DNA of 64,000 nucleotides from Paenibacillus camelliae. GTDB taxonomy: Bacteria > Bacillota > Bacilli > Paenibacillales > Paenibacillaceae. Below are positions 19,498 to 27,700 of this stretch, in pieces. Every line of letters begins with the position of its first letter. The first letter of the stretch is position 1. Under the pieces are notes generated by a model that was given only the letters and a program-made list of their open reading frames with translations, did not search any database and had not been told where the DNA came from. The stretch lies in NCBI RefSeq assembly GCF_023715345.1, contig NZ_JAMBNY010000011.1:62001-126000 (forward strand), read 5' to 3'. Position numbers and translations under genes: made by a program.

Positions 19498-20586
19498 ATG
19501 GCAGACATATTAGCAGATAGATTTTCTAAGCAGCTTCTACATGATTTTTCACGCATCGTTAAACAAGCCCATCCAGGCTTTAATTCGGAGCAGTTTATAC
19601 AGCTCGTCTTCGATGAACATTGGACGGATAAACAGCTTAAGCAGCGTATTCGACATATTAGTACTTCGCTCGGGCAGACGCTGCCAGCGGATTATGACGC
19701 TGCGATTGAGATATTGTCTGCCATTAGCCCGCAATGCTCAGGCTTTGAATATTTATTTTTGCCTGATTTTGTAGAGCTATACGGATTGCCGCATTGGGAG
19801 ACATCGATGCAGGCACTAGCTCATTTTACTTCATCATCTAGCTCAGAATTTGCGGTGCGTCCATTTATAGAGCAGGATCCAACCCGAATGCTGCAGCAAA
19901 TGCTTGAATGGGCCCATCATTCTAATCATCATGTGCGACGACTGGCTAGTGAGGGCTGTAGACCTAAGCTTCCTTGGGCTGCCCCGCTTCGTATGTTTAT
20001 CAACGATCCGACGCCAATTCTGCCAATTTTGCAGCAGCTTAAGGCTGATGAATCAGAATATGTGAGAAAAAGCGTCGCCAACAACTTAAATGATATCGGC
20101 AAAAGTCACCCTGATCTACTGAAGCAAGTGGCACGCCAGTGGCTCGGTCATGATCCACGCACGGATTGGATTGTGAAGCACGGCTGCCGTACCCTGCTGC
20201 GCAAGGCAGATCCCGAGGTTTTAGCATTATTCGGACTAAGCACTACACCTGATGTAACGATTAGTCAATTCCAGCTATCAGAAAAGCAGGTTGCTATTGG
20301 TGATGGACTCCCGTTTTCTTTTTCTGTGCGCTCCAATTCGTCCTCTCCACAGCTGCTACGAGTAGAATACGCCATCGATTTTGTGAAAGCGAACGGTAAA
20401 ACGTCGCGCAAGCTGTTTAAGATTACGGAAAATGAGTTTGATCATACCGATCGGACCTATACACGTACACATTCGTTCAAGGACCTTACGACACGAAAGC
20501 ATTATGCTGGCATGCATCAGCTGTCCATCATCATCAATGGCGTAGAGCAGGTGACGGAGGCATTTGAAGTAACGTCACCTATGTAA
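19498..20586 (+). CDS. DNA alkylation repair protein, AlkC type
   Basis: This 362-residue cytoplasmic protein should be a HEAT-like-repeat DNA glycosylase that removes 3-methyl adducts. The diagnostic AlkC stretch is present: S-S-E-F-A-V-R-P-F-I near residue 118 and H-H-V-R-R-L-A-S-E-G-C-R-P-K-L-P-W-A near residue 142, followed by repeats E-Y-V-R-K-S-V-A-N-N-L-N-D and H-G-C-R-T-L-L-R-K. The last 110 residues form a beta-rich domain, as in long AlkC proteins. The start has AAAGGG nine bases upstream. No adaptive-response genes are adjacent. Confidence 0.88.
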   Translation: MADILADRFSKQLLHDFSRIVKQAHPGFNSEQFIQLVFDEHWTDKQLKQRIRHISTSLGQTLPADYDAAIEILSAISPQCSGFEYLFLPDFVELYGLPHWETSMQALAHFTSSSSSEFAVRPFIEQDPTRMLQQMLEWAHHSNHHVRRLASEGCRPKLPWAAPLRMFINDPTPILPILQQLKADESEYVRKSVANNLNDIGKSHPDLLKQVARQWLGHDPRTDWIVKHGCRTLLRKADPEVLALFGLSTTPDVTISQFQLSEKQVAIGDGLPFSFSVRSNSSSPQLLRVEYAIDFVKANGKTSRKLFKITENEFDHTDRTYTRTHSFKDLTTRKHYAGMHQLSIIINGVEQVTEAFEVTSPM

Positions 20587-20667
20587 TTTATGTCAGCCTT
20601 TGAATAAGGTAGCAATAATTGATTTTGACCACAGCCTATGAAATGATAGGTATGGGTGATGAATACA

Positions 20668-20901
20668 ATGGAAAATTATGAAAAGAAGCTTATTGAAAGC
20701 GAAAGCCTCGCTAGTAAAATGGGCGGAGCACGTAAAGGAGCCGGACGAAAGCCAATTGGCGTAACTCGAAAGCTATCATTGACCTTGCCTCAGCAATGCT
20801 GGGAAGAGATTGATCGTTATTGCCAAAGAGGAGATTACTCCGTCTCCGAGGTTCTAAGAGCAATCATTGAAGATCATCTCCACAATGCAGATCTATTATA
20901 A
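20668..20901 (+). CDS. Ribbon-helix-helix DNA-binding protein
   Basis: This 77-residue protein has a basic Gly-rich arm (G-G-A-R-K-G-A-G-R-K-P) followed by one RHH fold: K-L-S-L-T-L-P as the DNA-contacting strand, then two helices (W-E-E-I-D-R-Y and V-S-E-V-L-R-A-I-I-E-D-H-L). Such proteins act as dimeric repressors or antitoxins. No toxin is adjacent. ATG 20668 is taken because GGTGAT lies upstream at a workable distance; GTG 20656 and ATG 20659 are alternatives. It precedes the alpha/beta hydrolase by 22 bases and may be cotranscribed with it. Confidence 0.75.
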   Translation: MENYEKKLIESESLASKMGGARKGAGRKPIGVTRKLSLTLPQQCWEEIDRYCQRGDYSVSEVLRAIIEDHLHNADLL

Positions 20902-20923
20902 GTAATGGATTGGAGGTCGATTC

Positions 20924-21718
20924 ATGTATTTGGATTTAAGCGAAGGTCGTATATTTTATACAGTTTCCGGAGTTGGACAACCGGTCATTTTGCTGCACGG
21001 TAATTTTAATAATCATTCGATATGGGATGAACAAGTTGAAGCGTTATCTACGGCTTATCAAGTGATCCGGCTTGATTGGCGTGGCTATGGTCAATCCAGT
21101 ACACCTACATCTCCCTTCTCTAACGTAGATGATCTAAAGGCACTTATTGATTGGTTAAAGCTGGATAAGGTTACGCTTGTCGGATCATCTTCAGGCGGAG
21201 GTGCGGCAATAGATTTTACGCTGGCCTACCCTCATCACGTACGGCGTCTTGTTCTTGTCTGCCCTTCTGTTCATGGCCATTCGCTGCCGTTACGTATGAC
21301 TTGGCATGGGATAAAAAACTTTTACAACGTTCATCGTCATGGGAAGGAGCGCGCGATCGAGTCCTTCATCAGCAATCCTTTCTGGCGATATTATTTTCCC
21401 TCTAGTGACAAACAAGAAGCGCTTGCTAAGGTGCTGCATCACATCAGAAATGCGGACAGCTTCTGTAGATTCTCTCCACAATTATTAATGGCTTCGAAGC
21501 CCTCTGCCATAGGTCGATTAGATGAGCTACAAGCCCCGACACTCATCGTTATTTCTGATCAAGACCATCCGTACAACATAAAGACAGCTCATCTTTTACA
21601 TACTAAGATTAAGCATTCAACCAAGCGGATAATGGAAAACTGCAGGCACCTTCCCTTTATTGAAAATCCTATTGAGTTTAATAAAGTATTGATAGATTTC
21701 TTGTCCAAGATTATGTAA
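20924..21718 (+). CDS. Alpha/beta hydrolase
   Basis: This 264-residue protein has the full hydrolase signature: oxyanion-hole H-G-N-F-N-N-H-S near residue 26, nucleophile elbow G-S-S-S-G-G-G near residue 90, acid D near residue 212 (I-S-D-Q-D-H-P) and catalytic His in C-R-H-L-P-F-I. No signal peptide is present, so it is cytoplasmic. It belongs to the large carboxylesterase/haloperoxidase-like group and the substrate is unknown. A good GGAGGTCG lies eight bases before the ATG. Confidence 0.88.
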   Translation: MYLDLSEGRIFYTVSGVGQPVILLHGNFNNHSIWDEQVEALSTAYQVIRLDWRGYGQSSTPTSPFSNVDDLKALIDWLKLDKVTLVGSSSGGGAAIDFTLAYPHHVRRLVLVCPSVHGHSLPLRMTWHGIKNFYNVHRHGKERAIESFISNPFWRYYFPSSDKQEALAKVLHHIRNADSFCRFSPQLLMASKPSAIGRLDELQAPTLIVISDQDHPYNIKTAHLLHTKIKHSTKRIMENCRHLPFIENPIEFNKVLIDFLSKIM

Positions 21719-21754
21719 AATTTTTCTATATCCAATGATGAAGGAGCGAAAGCA

Positions 21755-22135
21755 ATGATTACAAATGTCGGACAAATTATGCTATATGTAAACAATCAGG
21801 ATGAGGCCGTAAACTTCTGGACGGAAAAGCTTGGATTCCGTGTTATTGCCGAGGAGGATAATGGTCAAGGCTTCCGCTGGATAGAAGTCGCTCCTGATGG
21901 TGCAGCTACAAGTATCGTACTGCATAACAAGGAGTTTGTTGCTAAGATGGAGCCTGACATGAATCTCGGTACACCTTCATTGATGTTCTTCACGCATGAT
22001 CTCAATCAATTACATACCGATTTGACGAACAAAAATGTTAAGGTCGGTGAGATCGTTTCGCTTCCTAATAACGCGAGAGTGTTCAACTTTGCCGATGTTG
22101 AGGACAATTACTTTGCAGTTACAGAGAAGAAATAA
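21755..22135 (+). CDS. VOC-family (glyoxalase/bleomycin-resistance-like) protein
   Basis: This 126-residue protein is a single vicinal-oxygen-chelate unit of two beta-alpha-beta-beta-beta repeats: Q-I-M-L-Y-V-N-N-Q-D-E-A-V-N-F-W-T-E-K-L-G-F at the N-terminus and D-V-E-D-N-Y-F-A-V at the end. Family members bind metal or sequester antibiotics; the exact ligand is unknown. AAGGAGC lies nine bases upstream of the ATG, and the gene follows the hydrolase by 36 bases, so one operon is likely. Confidence 0.88.
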   Translation: MITNVGQIMLYVNNQDEAVNFWTEKLGFRVIAEEDNGQGFRWIEVAPDGAATSIVLHNKEFVAKMEPDMNLGTPSLMFFTHDLNQLHTDLTNKNVKVGEIVSLPNNARVFNFADVEDNYFAVTEKK

Positions 22136-22234
22136 CGTAGACTCGTTAAACCTTGCCACCCACAGCACAGCATATTATTCAGCGGAGCATTAGTACTACC
22201 TCCACACCTAATGTGCGAATAATCTTATAGCTAA

Positions 22235-22311
22235 AAAGCCCCGTTCCATTGATGTCCCCCTTAAGGTTAACACTTAACCATTGGAGGGACAGTTTACATG
22301 CACGGGGCTTT
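22235..22311. repeat. Nested inverted repeat, 77 bp
   Basis: AAAGCCCCGT (22235-22244) pairs with ACGGGGCTTT (22302-22311). Inside it TGTCCC (22253-22258) pairs with GGGACA (22286-22291), and inside that GGTTAA (22265-22270) pairs with TTAACC (22274-22279). The gap 22136-22452 holds no gene. The outer stem followed by T residues could be a terminator for the VOC gene; the nested stems go beyond a normal terminator. Confidence 0.75.
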
Positions 22312-22452
22312 CTCATTACATTAAACAAAATTGTCAAAGGAATATAAAGTTATCTGAGGGTGTTGAATTAGAACGTCAAGGCATATGTGAAACAATTCTA
22401 TTGATCAAAGTCATTTAAGATATTAGAAACAGTCGGGGTTGGAATTCTTTTT

Positions 22453-22650
22453 TTAAGGCACAACAACAGGTTGTTGAGTTGGTACAGCATTCCCTATTTT
22501 TTTAGCATTCTTGGATTCCTGAATCTCAGTCGGGCTCATCGGTTTAAAGTCAGAGTGGTTTCCTAAGTCTCTTGCCGATAGTGTAATTCCTACAACCACT
22601 ATTAACGTAGTCATTACAGCAGCAATTACAACTACTTTCATCTTTTTCAA
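22453..22650 (-). CDS. Small exported or membrane-anchored protein, 65 residues
   Basis: The first 27 residues look like a signal or anchor helix (two Lys, then a Val/Ile/Ala/Thr stretch), followed by a polar, charged region and a Pro/Gln/Val tail ending P-Q-P-V-V-V-P-like. The start is TTG at 22650, five bases after AAAGGGGTG. I recognise no family. Size and layout would fit a secreted signalling precursor, but no receptor gene is near, so this stays a guess. Confidence 0.55.
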   Translation of the reverse strand: MKKMKVVVIAAVMTTLIVVVGITLSARDLGNHSDFKPMSPTEIQESKNAKKIGNAVPTQQPVVVP

Positions 22651-22875
22651 TTTTTCACCCCTTTTCAGGTTAGAAGGAAACGTTTAGTTCTTCTTTAACT
22701 ATATTTACTTCTCAGTTTTAGTGCTCTCATCATAAAACTCAATTAAAGCATCTCGATCAGGGAAAACTTCGTCTTTCACCTCCAACTGTCACGGAAAGTT
22801 TTGTATACACTTACCATTATAACAAAAATATGTAATTATAATAGGCGCACATCCATTACGATCACTCAGATGAAT

Positions 22876-23688
22876 TTACCGCATTCTATCTCCCTTTTGT
22901 GCATGAAGGACTGGAATCATCCATTGATAGGTGGATAGATCACGCAAGCTATAACGTTCCAGCTTTCTGCCTACTGGCTCAAAGCCAAACGATTGCAGCA
23001 GGAGCATTAGATTGAAGCACGCAAATGCATCCCCTGCTCCGCATTCCAACGTTACGAACAGTGCGGGATTATGCCATTCCAAGTTAGCCTGCTCCAACTC
23101 CAGCCATTGCTGCCCTTCTAGCATCTCCGTAATTGCAACAGACAATCGAAAGCCTATTCGACCGACTAACCACTCACCGTCAACGGCATCCGGCTGAATG
23201 AATGCTTCATCACAGCGCAATTGATATTGCTTCATAAGAACGTCAATCTTCTCTTCGATTGCCGCTGCATAAGGATTTAACTGCTTTTTTACCCGAAGTG
23301 GAAACCATAATATAGGTACGCTAACATCCCATTTAGTTAATTGTAAATGCTGATCGTTAGATTCAATTCCCTGTAAATATTGTCTTGCAACCTGCAGTGC
23401 TGATAGCTTACCGTCTATTTCACCGCGCCACTTCATAATCCATTCAACCTTCTCATCCTTTGAAGCACGAAGATAGGCACGTATATCACTTAGGTTAATA
23501 TCGGCTAACCGCAGGGAATGAATTTTAATCGCATCTGGAATTTGTTCCTCACCATACATCCGGTAGCCATTGTCCTCACGATATTTCGGAATGATTAAAC
23601 GTTCCTTCTCGTAATAGCGCAGTGTGCTTGCAGGCAGACCCGTTCGTGTTGAAAACATCTGTATCGTCATCACTGCATCCGTCACCAT
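22876..23688 (-). CDS. MerR-family transcriptional regulator with C-terminal sensor domain
   Basis: This protein has 270 residues. The N-terminal winged helix is typical MerR (M-F-S-T-R-T-G-L-P-A-S-T-L-R-Y-Y-E-K-E-R-L-I), followed by a dimerisation helix to about residue 115. The C-terminal 150 residues resemble a small-molecule-binding domain and may sense a hydrophobic ligand. The ATG at 23688 follows GAGGTG by five bases. It lies 21 bases after the end of the two-domain VOC gene on the same strand, so the two are probably one operon, with MerR last. Confidence 0.85.
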   Translation of the reverse strand: MVTDAVMTIQMFSTRTGLPASTLRYYEKERLIIPKYREDNGYRMYGEEQIPDAIKIHSLRLADINLSDIRAYLRASKDEKVEWIMKWRGEIDGKLSALQVARQYLQGIESNDQHLQLTKWDVSVPILWFPLRVKKQLNPYAAAIEEKIDVLMKQYQLRCDEAFIQPDAVDGEWLVGRIGFRLSVAITEMLEGQQWLELEQANLEWHNPALFVTLECGAGDAFACFNLMLLLQSFGFEPVGRKLERYSLRDLSTYQWMIPVLHAQKGDRMR

Positions 23689-23709
23689 GCATGCACCTCA
23701 TCCTGTATA

Positions 23710-24522
23710 TTAGTAATAGTTCCAAACATTGATGCGATTGCCGTCAGGATCGTAGAAATGAAATCCCATCCAACGCTCGCCGACAGGCGTCGATGTCTCT
23801 ATCCCTTGTTCTCTTAATCGCTGCTCCAGCTCAAGAAATTGATCTCTCTCCCACACAACAAAGTACATTCTTGCCCCTGGATTGGCCTTTGTATAAGGAG
23901 TTGAATCTGGAAGCTCCTCCAGCCATATATACTCCCACTTGCCCTCTCCTTCTAATTCCTCTCCTAGTAGAGCGAAGCCTTGATCACTATAATCTGTCGC
24001 AAAAACCCTAAGTCCTAAAACCGATTCATACCAAGCAACGGCGGACTTCAAGCTACGCACACCTAGCCATAGTGGCTTGTCAGCATAACGAATAAATTTT
24101 GCGTTAGGAAACTCATCCTGCAGTCGCTTATCTTCGCACAACGTAAGTCTTACATTACCAAAGGCATTGATATCCATTCCACGTGTACCATCAGGCATAA
24201 CAAATGGATCTGAGAACGTTATCCCTTGCTCACTATAATAAGCCATCGCATTTTCTAGGTTAGCCGTAACAAAGCAAAAACGCATATGACCTTCCTCATA
24301 ACCATTCGGAGTAAAGTGCTCATGCTCCAGCTCAAATGATTTTAAGTTAACTTGTCCACCTCCTGGCAGACGAAAGAATGCTTTTCTGCCTACGGGGCTA
24401 AGCACAGAATCGATCAACTCCCAATCCATATGCTTTCGATACCATTCCACACCTTCATCAAAGCTTTCAGCAGGCACCATAATAAATCCGCCATCGAACT
24501 CTACTTTCGTTGCCGTTTCCAT
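23710..24522 (-). CDS. Two-domain VOC-family protein
   Basis: This 270-residue protein is a tandem duplication of the glyoxalase-like fold: domain 1 (about 8-125, starting F-I-M-V-P-A-E-S-F-D-E-G-V-E-W-Y) and domain 2 (about 135-270, with V-A-W-Y-E-S-V-L-G-L and a C-terminal F-Y-D-P-D-G-N-R-I-N-V-W). It may be a dioxygenase, isomerase or antibiotic-binding protein. The start at 24522 is set by TGGAGG seven bases upstream. The next gene is a MerR regulator in the same direction, so an inducible detoxification unit is plausible. Confidence 0.85.
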   Translation of the reverse strand: METATKVEFDGGFIMVPAESFDEGVEWYRKHMDWELIDSVLSPVGRKAFFRLPGGGQVNLKSFELEHEHFTPNGYEEGHMRFCFVTANLENAMAYYSEQGITFSDPFVMPDGTRGMDINAFGNVRLTLCEDKRLQDEFPNAKFIRYADKPLWLGVRSLKSAVAWYESVLGLRVFATDYSDQGFALLGEELEGEGKWEYIWLEELPDSTPYTKANPGARMYFVVWERDQFLELEQRLREQGIETSTPVGERWMGFHFYDPDGNRINVWNYY

Positions 24523-24614
24523 ATAAAACCTCCATTTGTTTACAATATTTAATATATTTTCACTATACACCTTAAAGTAACTTTAATGTCAACAACGTTT
24601 TTTCAGCATTATCA

Positions 24615-24662
24615 ATCGAATAAAGCCCCAATGATTAGAACGGATTCTAACCACTGGGGCTT
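24615..24662 (-). terminator. Terminator after the PL9 pectate lyase gene
   Basis: AAGCCCCA (24623-24630) pairs with TGGGGCTT (24655-24662) and an inner TTAGAA/TTCTAA stem extends it. On the minus strand it is followed by TTATT, about 75 bases past the stop of the large lyase gene. Confidence 0.65.
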
Positions 24663-24737
24663 AAAGCATAACTGTACATTAAACCTTATTATTTAGATAA
24701 CAATGATAATACTTGCAACTTTGTAATCTAACGGGAG

Positions 24738-27700
24738 CTAATAGCGCTGAAATACTAACCGCTCGATAAACACTGCTGCCTCGGCTCGTGTCGTTATCCC
24801 TTGGGCTGCAATCTTGTCGTCATAACCCTCGATGATTCCATGATCAATTAGCGCAGCGATGATCTCTTTAGCATAGCTAGCTATGCTCGATGCATCTGCA
24901 AATCGTTCTAAAGCTGCATCATCGTGAGCCAGGCTGAGCCGCAGCTCCTCCACCCTCTGGATTGCTTTGTAAGCCATCACAAACATTTCTTGACGCTCGA
25001 TCTGTTGATTCGGCTTAAACTCACCTGTTGGATAGCCGTTCACAATGCCAAGCTGCTGTGCCTTAACGATGGCATCATAGTAATAAGCATCACGATCAAC
25101 ATCGGTAAATGCTGCTGCTTGATCTGACCTAGCAGATAAGCCCAAAGCACGCATAAGCATAACTATGAAATCAGCTCGCGTTATGGTTTCATTCGGGGCG
25201 AAGCTAGATTCATTAACCCCATTAATGACTCCTTTAGCTGCCAGCGTACGAATAGCATTATATGCCCAATGCGTACTTGGCACATCAACGAATGATTTAC
25301 TGCCTATGCCTACAGCAAACTCACCGAGATGATTGGCCTTCCATCTCATACCCTTCGCCTTAGCATCATAGTACGCATTGGGAATCGGCGTACTCGTACC
25401 GCCCTTAGCCATATGCCATATTGTGAGCATCGAGAGCTCGTTGTTGTTTTCAACAGCTGGTTCATACGGTACGAATAGCTGCAATGCGGAGTCTAGATCT
25501 AGACCGTCCAGCGGCTGATCATTCCAATACAGCTCAAATGCAATGGCTGAGTTTACGCGCTCATCATTAGCCGATGGCGAAGCATTGGACGCTTCCTCTA
25601 TATCTCGAATGCTCACTAGCAGCGTATCTTGCTCACCCATCGTTCGGCCACTAAATGCTTGACTAGGGATGACGATGCTGCCAGCATCGGTTACAAGCTC
25701 GATGTTATACGCTTCAATACTTGCGTCAAACAAATGAGCAGGCAGCTTTAACCGATAGTTTTTCTGCACCTGAGCACTTTGATCAGCTAGAGTAATGGTA
25801 ATGCTGCGCTTGGATAGCTGATCTAAACCATCCAATGCCGCCTTCGCTTGAGCAGCTGTTAGCTCTCCAGCTACGACGCCATTAGCGACTGAGCCCTGCA
25901 TCACAATTGACGTTGTAGGAGCAGGACTAGGCTCGATAATAGGTTGGCTTGGTGTGTGTGGATTGTTATTCGTTATCGGAGCAATAAAGCTTAAGAAATC
26001 TCCAAGCACAATATTACCCGCTTCGTCACGCGCAATATGTTCTGGTAACTCTAGACTTTTGAAATTGCTTTCTGTAATCTCGGTTCCAGCGTGATTGGCA
26101 AACCGCGCTCCATCATAGAGATAGTTGGTTAACGATCGAACAGCATCAGGCACCTGGTCTTTAGCGATGCTTTCTGTTGCAAAGGAAACGAAGCTGTCAA
26201 CTGTAAAGTCAGGGGTAATATGCGGATAGGTCGTAAAAACAATATTCCCCTTCGCATTGTTGAAGCCTATATTATTGCGTGCGATTACCCCAGGATTACT
26301 ATTGCTTGTAAAGCCCACTGTTCCATTGTTAAAAGCAATACTGTTGCGAATAACATGTTGCACATGGATGCCTTCACCACCTAGCTTGAAGCCGTTGCCG
26401 TCACCCTTTAGCTCCGAGCTCCCTATCGGATAGCCGTTGTTATACGCAATGCTGTTTTCAATCGTTACTGCTCCAATAGCCCCTGAGCCGGCCTTCGTAT
26501 ACAAATCCCAGCCATCATCTACGTTATTGTAGGCAATCGCACCGCGGAACACATTGCCTACACCAGAGGTTAGCTTCGCTGCAAAACCGTCTGCATTGTT
26601 GTCGGAAGGATCTCGATTGGCAAATGAATCACTGTTTAGAATCAAGTTATACGACGGCCAATCTTCGATATTTGTCGAATCATCCGTCCTGCTAATTTGC
26701 AGGCCGGTATCCCCGTGCTCATAGAAACGGCTAAGCTCAATAATGTTGTGGCTTCCGCCAATCGTAAAGCCTTTCGTATTGCCTGCTGAACGAGCAAAAT
26801 CTATTCCGATGATATGCCAGTAGTTCCCGCTTAACACGACGCCCTCTGATTTCTTATTAAAGTCGATGACGGGTCTTGCGCCATCCGCTGCCTTTAATGT
26901 CTTCATCGCAGCTTCCGTTCCATCATTATACTTTTGAATATTCAGCCTGCGATCTCGCACATAGTGACCGTCTTGGACAATAATTGTTTGCCCTGGCGCC
27001 ACATACTGGATAGCTGTATCAAGATCAAGCGGGTCCTCTAATGTACCAGCTGCCTCAGCGCTTCCATCAGGAGCGACATAAATATCACCTTCATACTGCT
27101 TTGCGGTTACAGTCCGGTTAAGAATAATCGTCTCATGGCTTGTTAGAAGCTCACTGTCACTAGGATTAAAGCTAATTGTAAACCGATTATGTCCACGCTC
27201 GATATTCGTTGCTTGAGTGAGGACTTGATTCGCTTCTATCGACACATCACTAGCAATGATTGTATTACCCTGCTTAATCGTTACTAGCCCCGACGTATTC
27301 GACTTCAGCTTGATCTCATATTGATCCGTCGTTGAGGTGTTTAATGGAGATATCCAAGTAATCTCAGGCTCAAGCGGAGCAGCAGGCGGCTCAACTCGAG
27401 GAGGATCGGATGCGACAGCAGTCACGTTAAGCTCAATATTATGAACCTCAATCGTTGCTAATCGCGCTGCATAAAACCCTACATACATCTTATTGTCCTG
27501 CACACTTAAAATATGTGGCGTATAGAGGATGGCAGGCTCGCTGTCATTCAGCTGAGCTGTAAATCCGCTGTTCGTTTTAGCTAAAGTCAATCGATAGGAT
27601 TGTGCAGGATAAGTATTACCTGGCGCTGGTCGTTCCGCTTGAAGCATAACGGATTGGATGCCTTGACTTCCGCTGCCATCCGGCGACTCAATGCCAGTCC

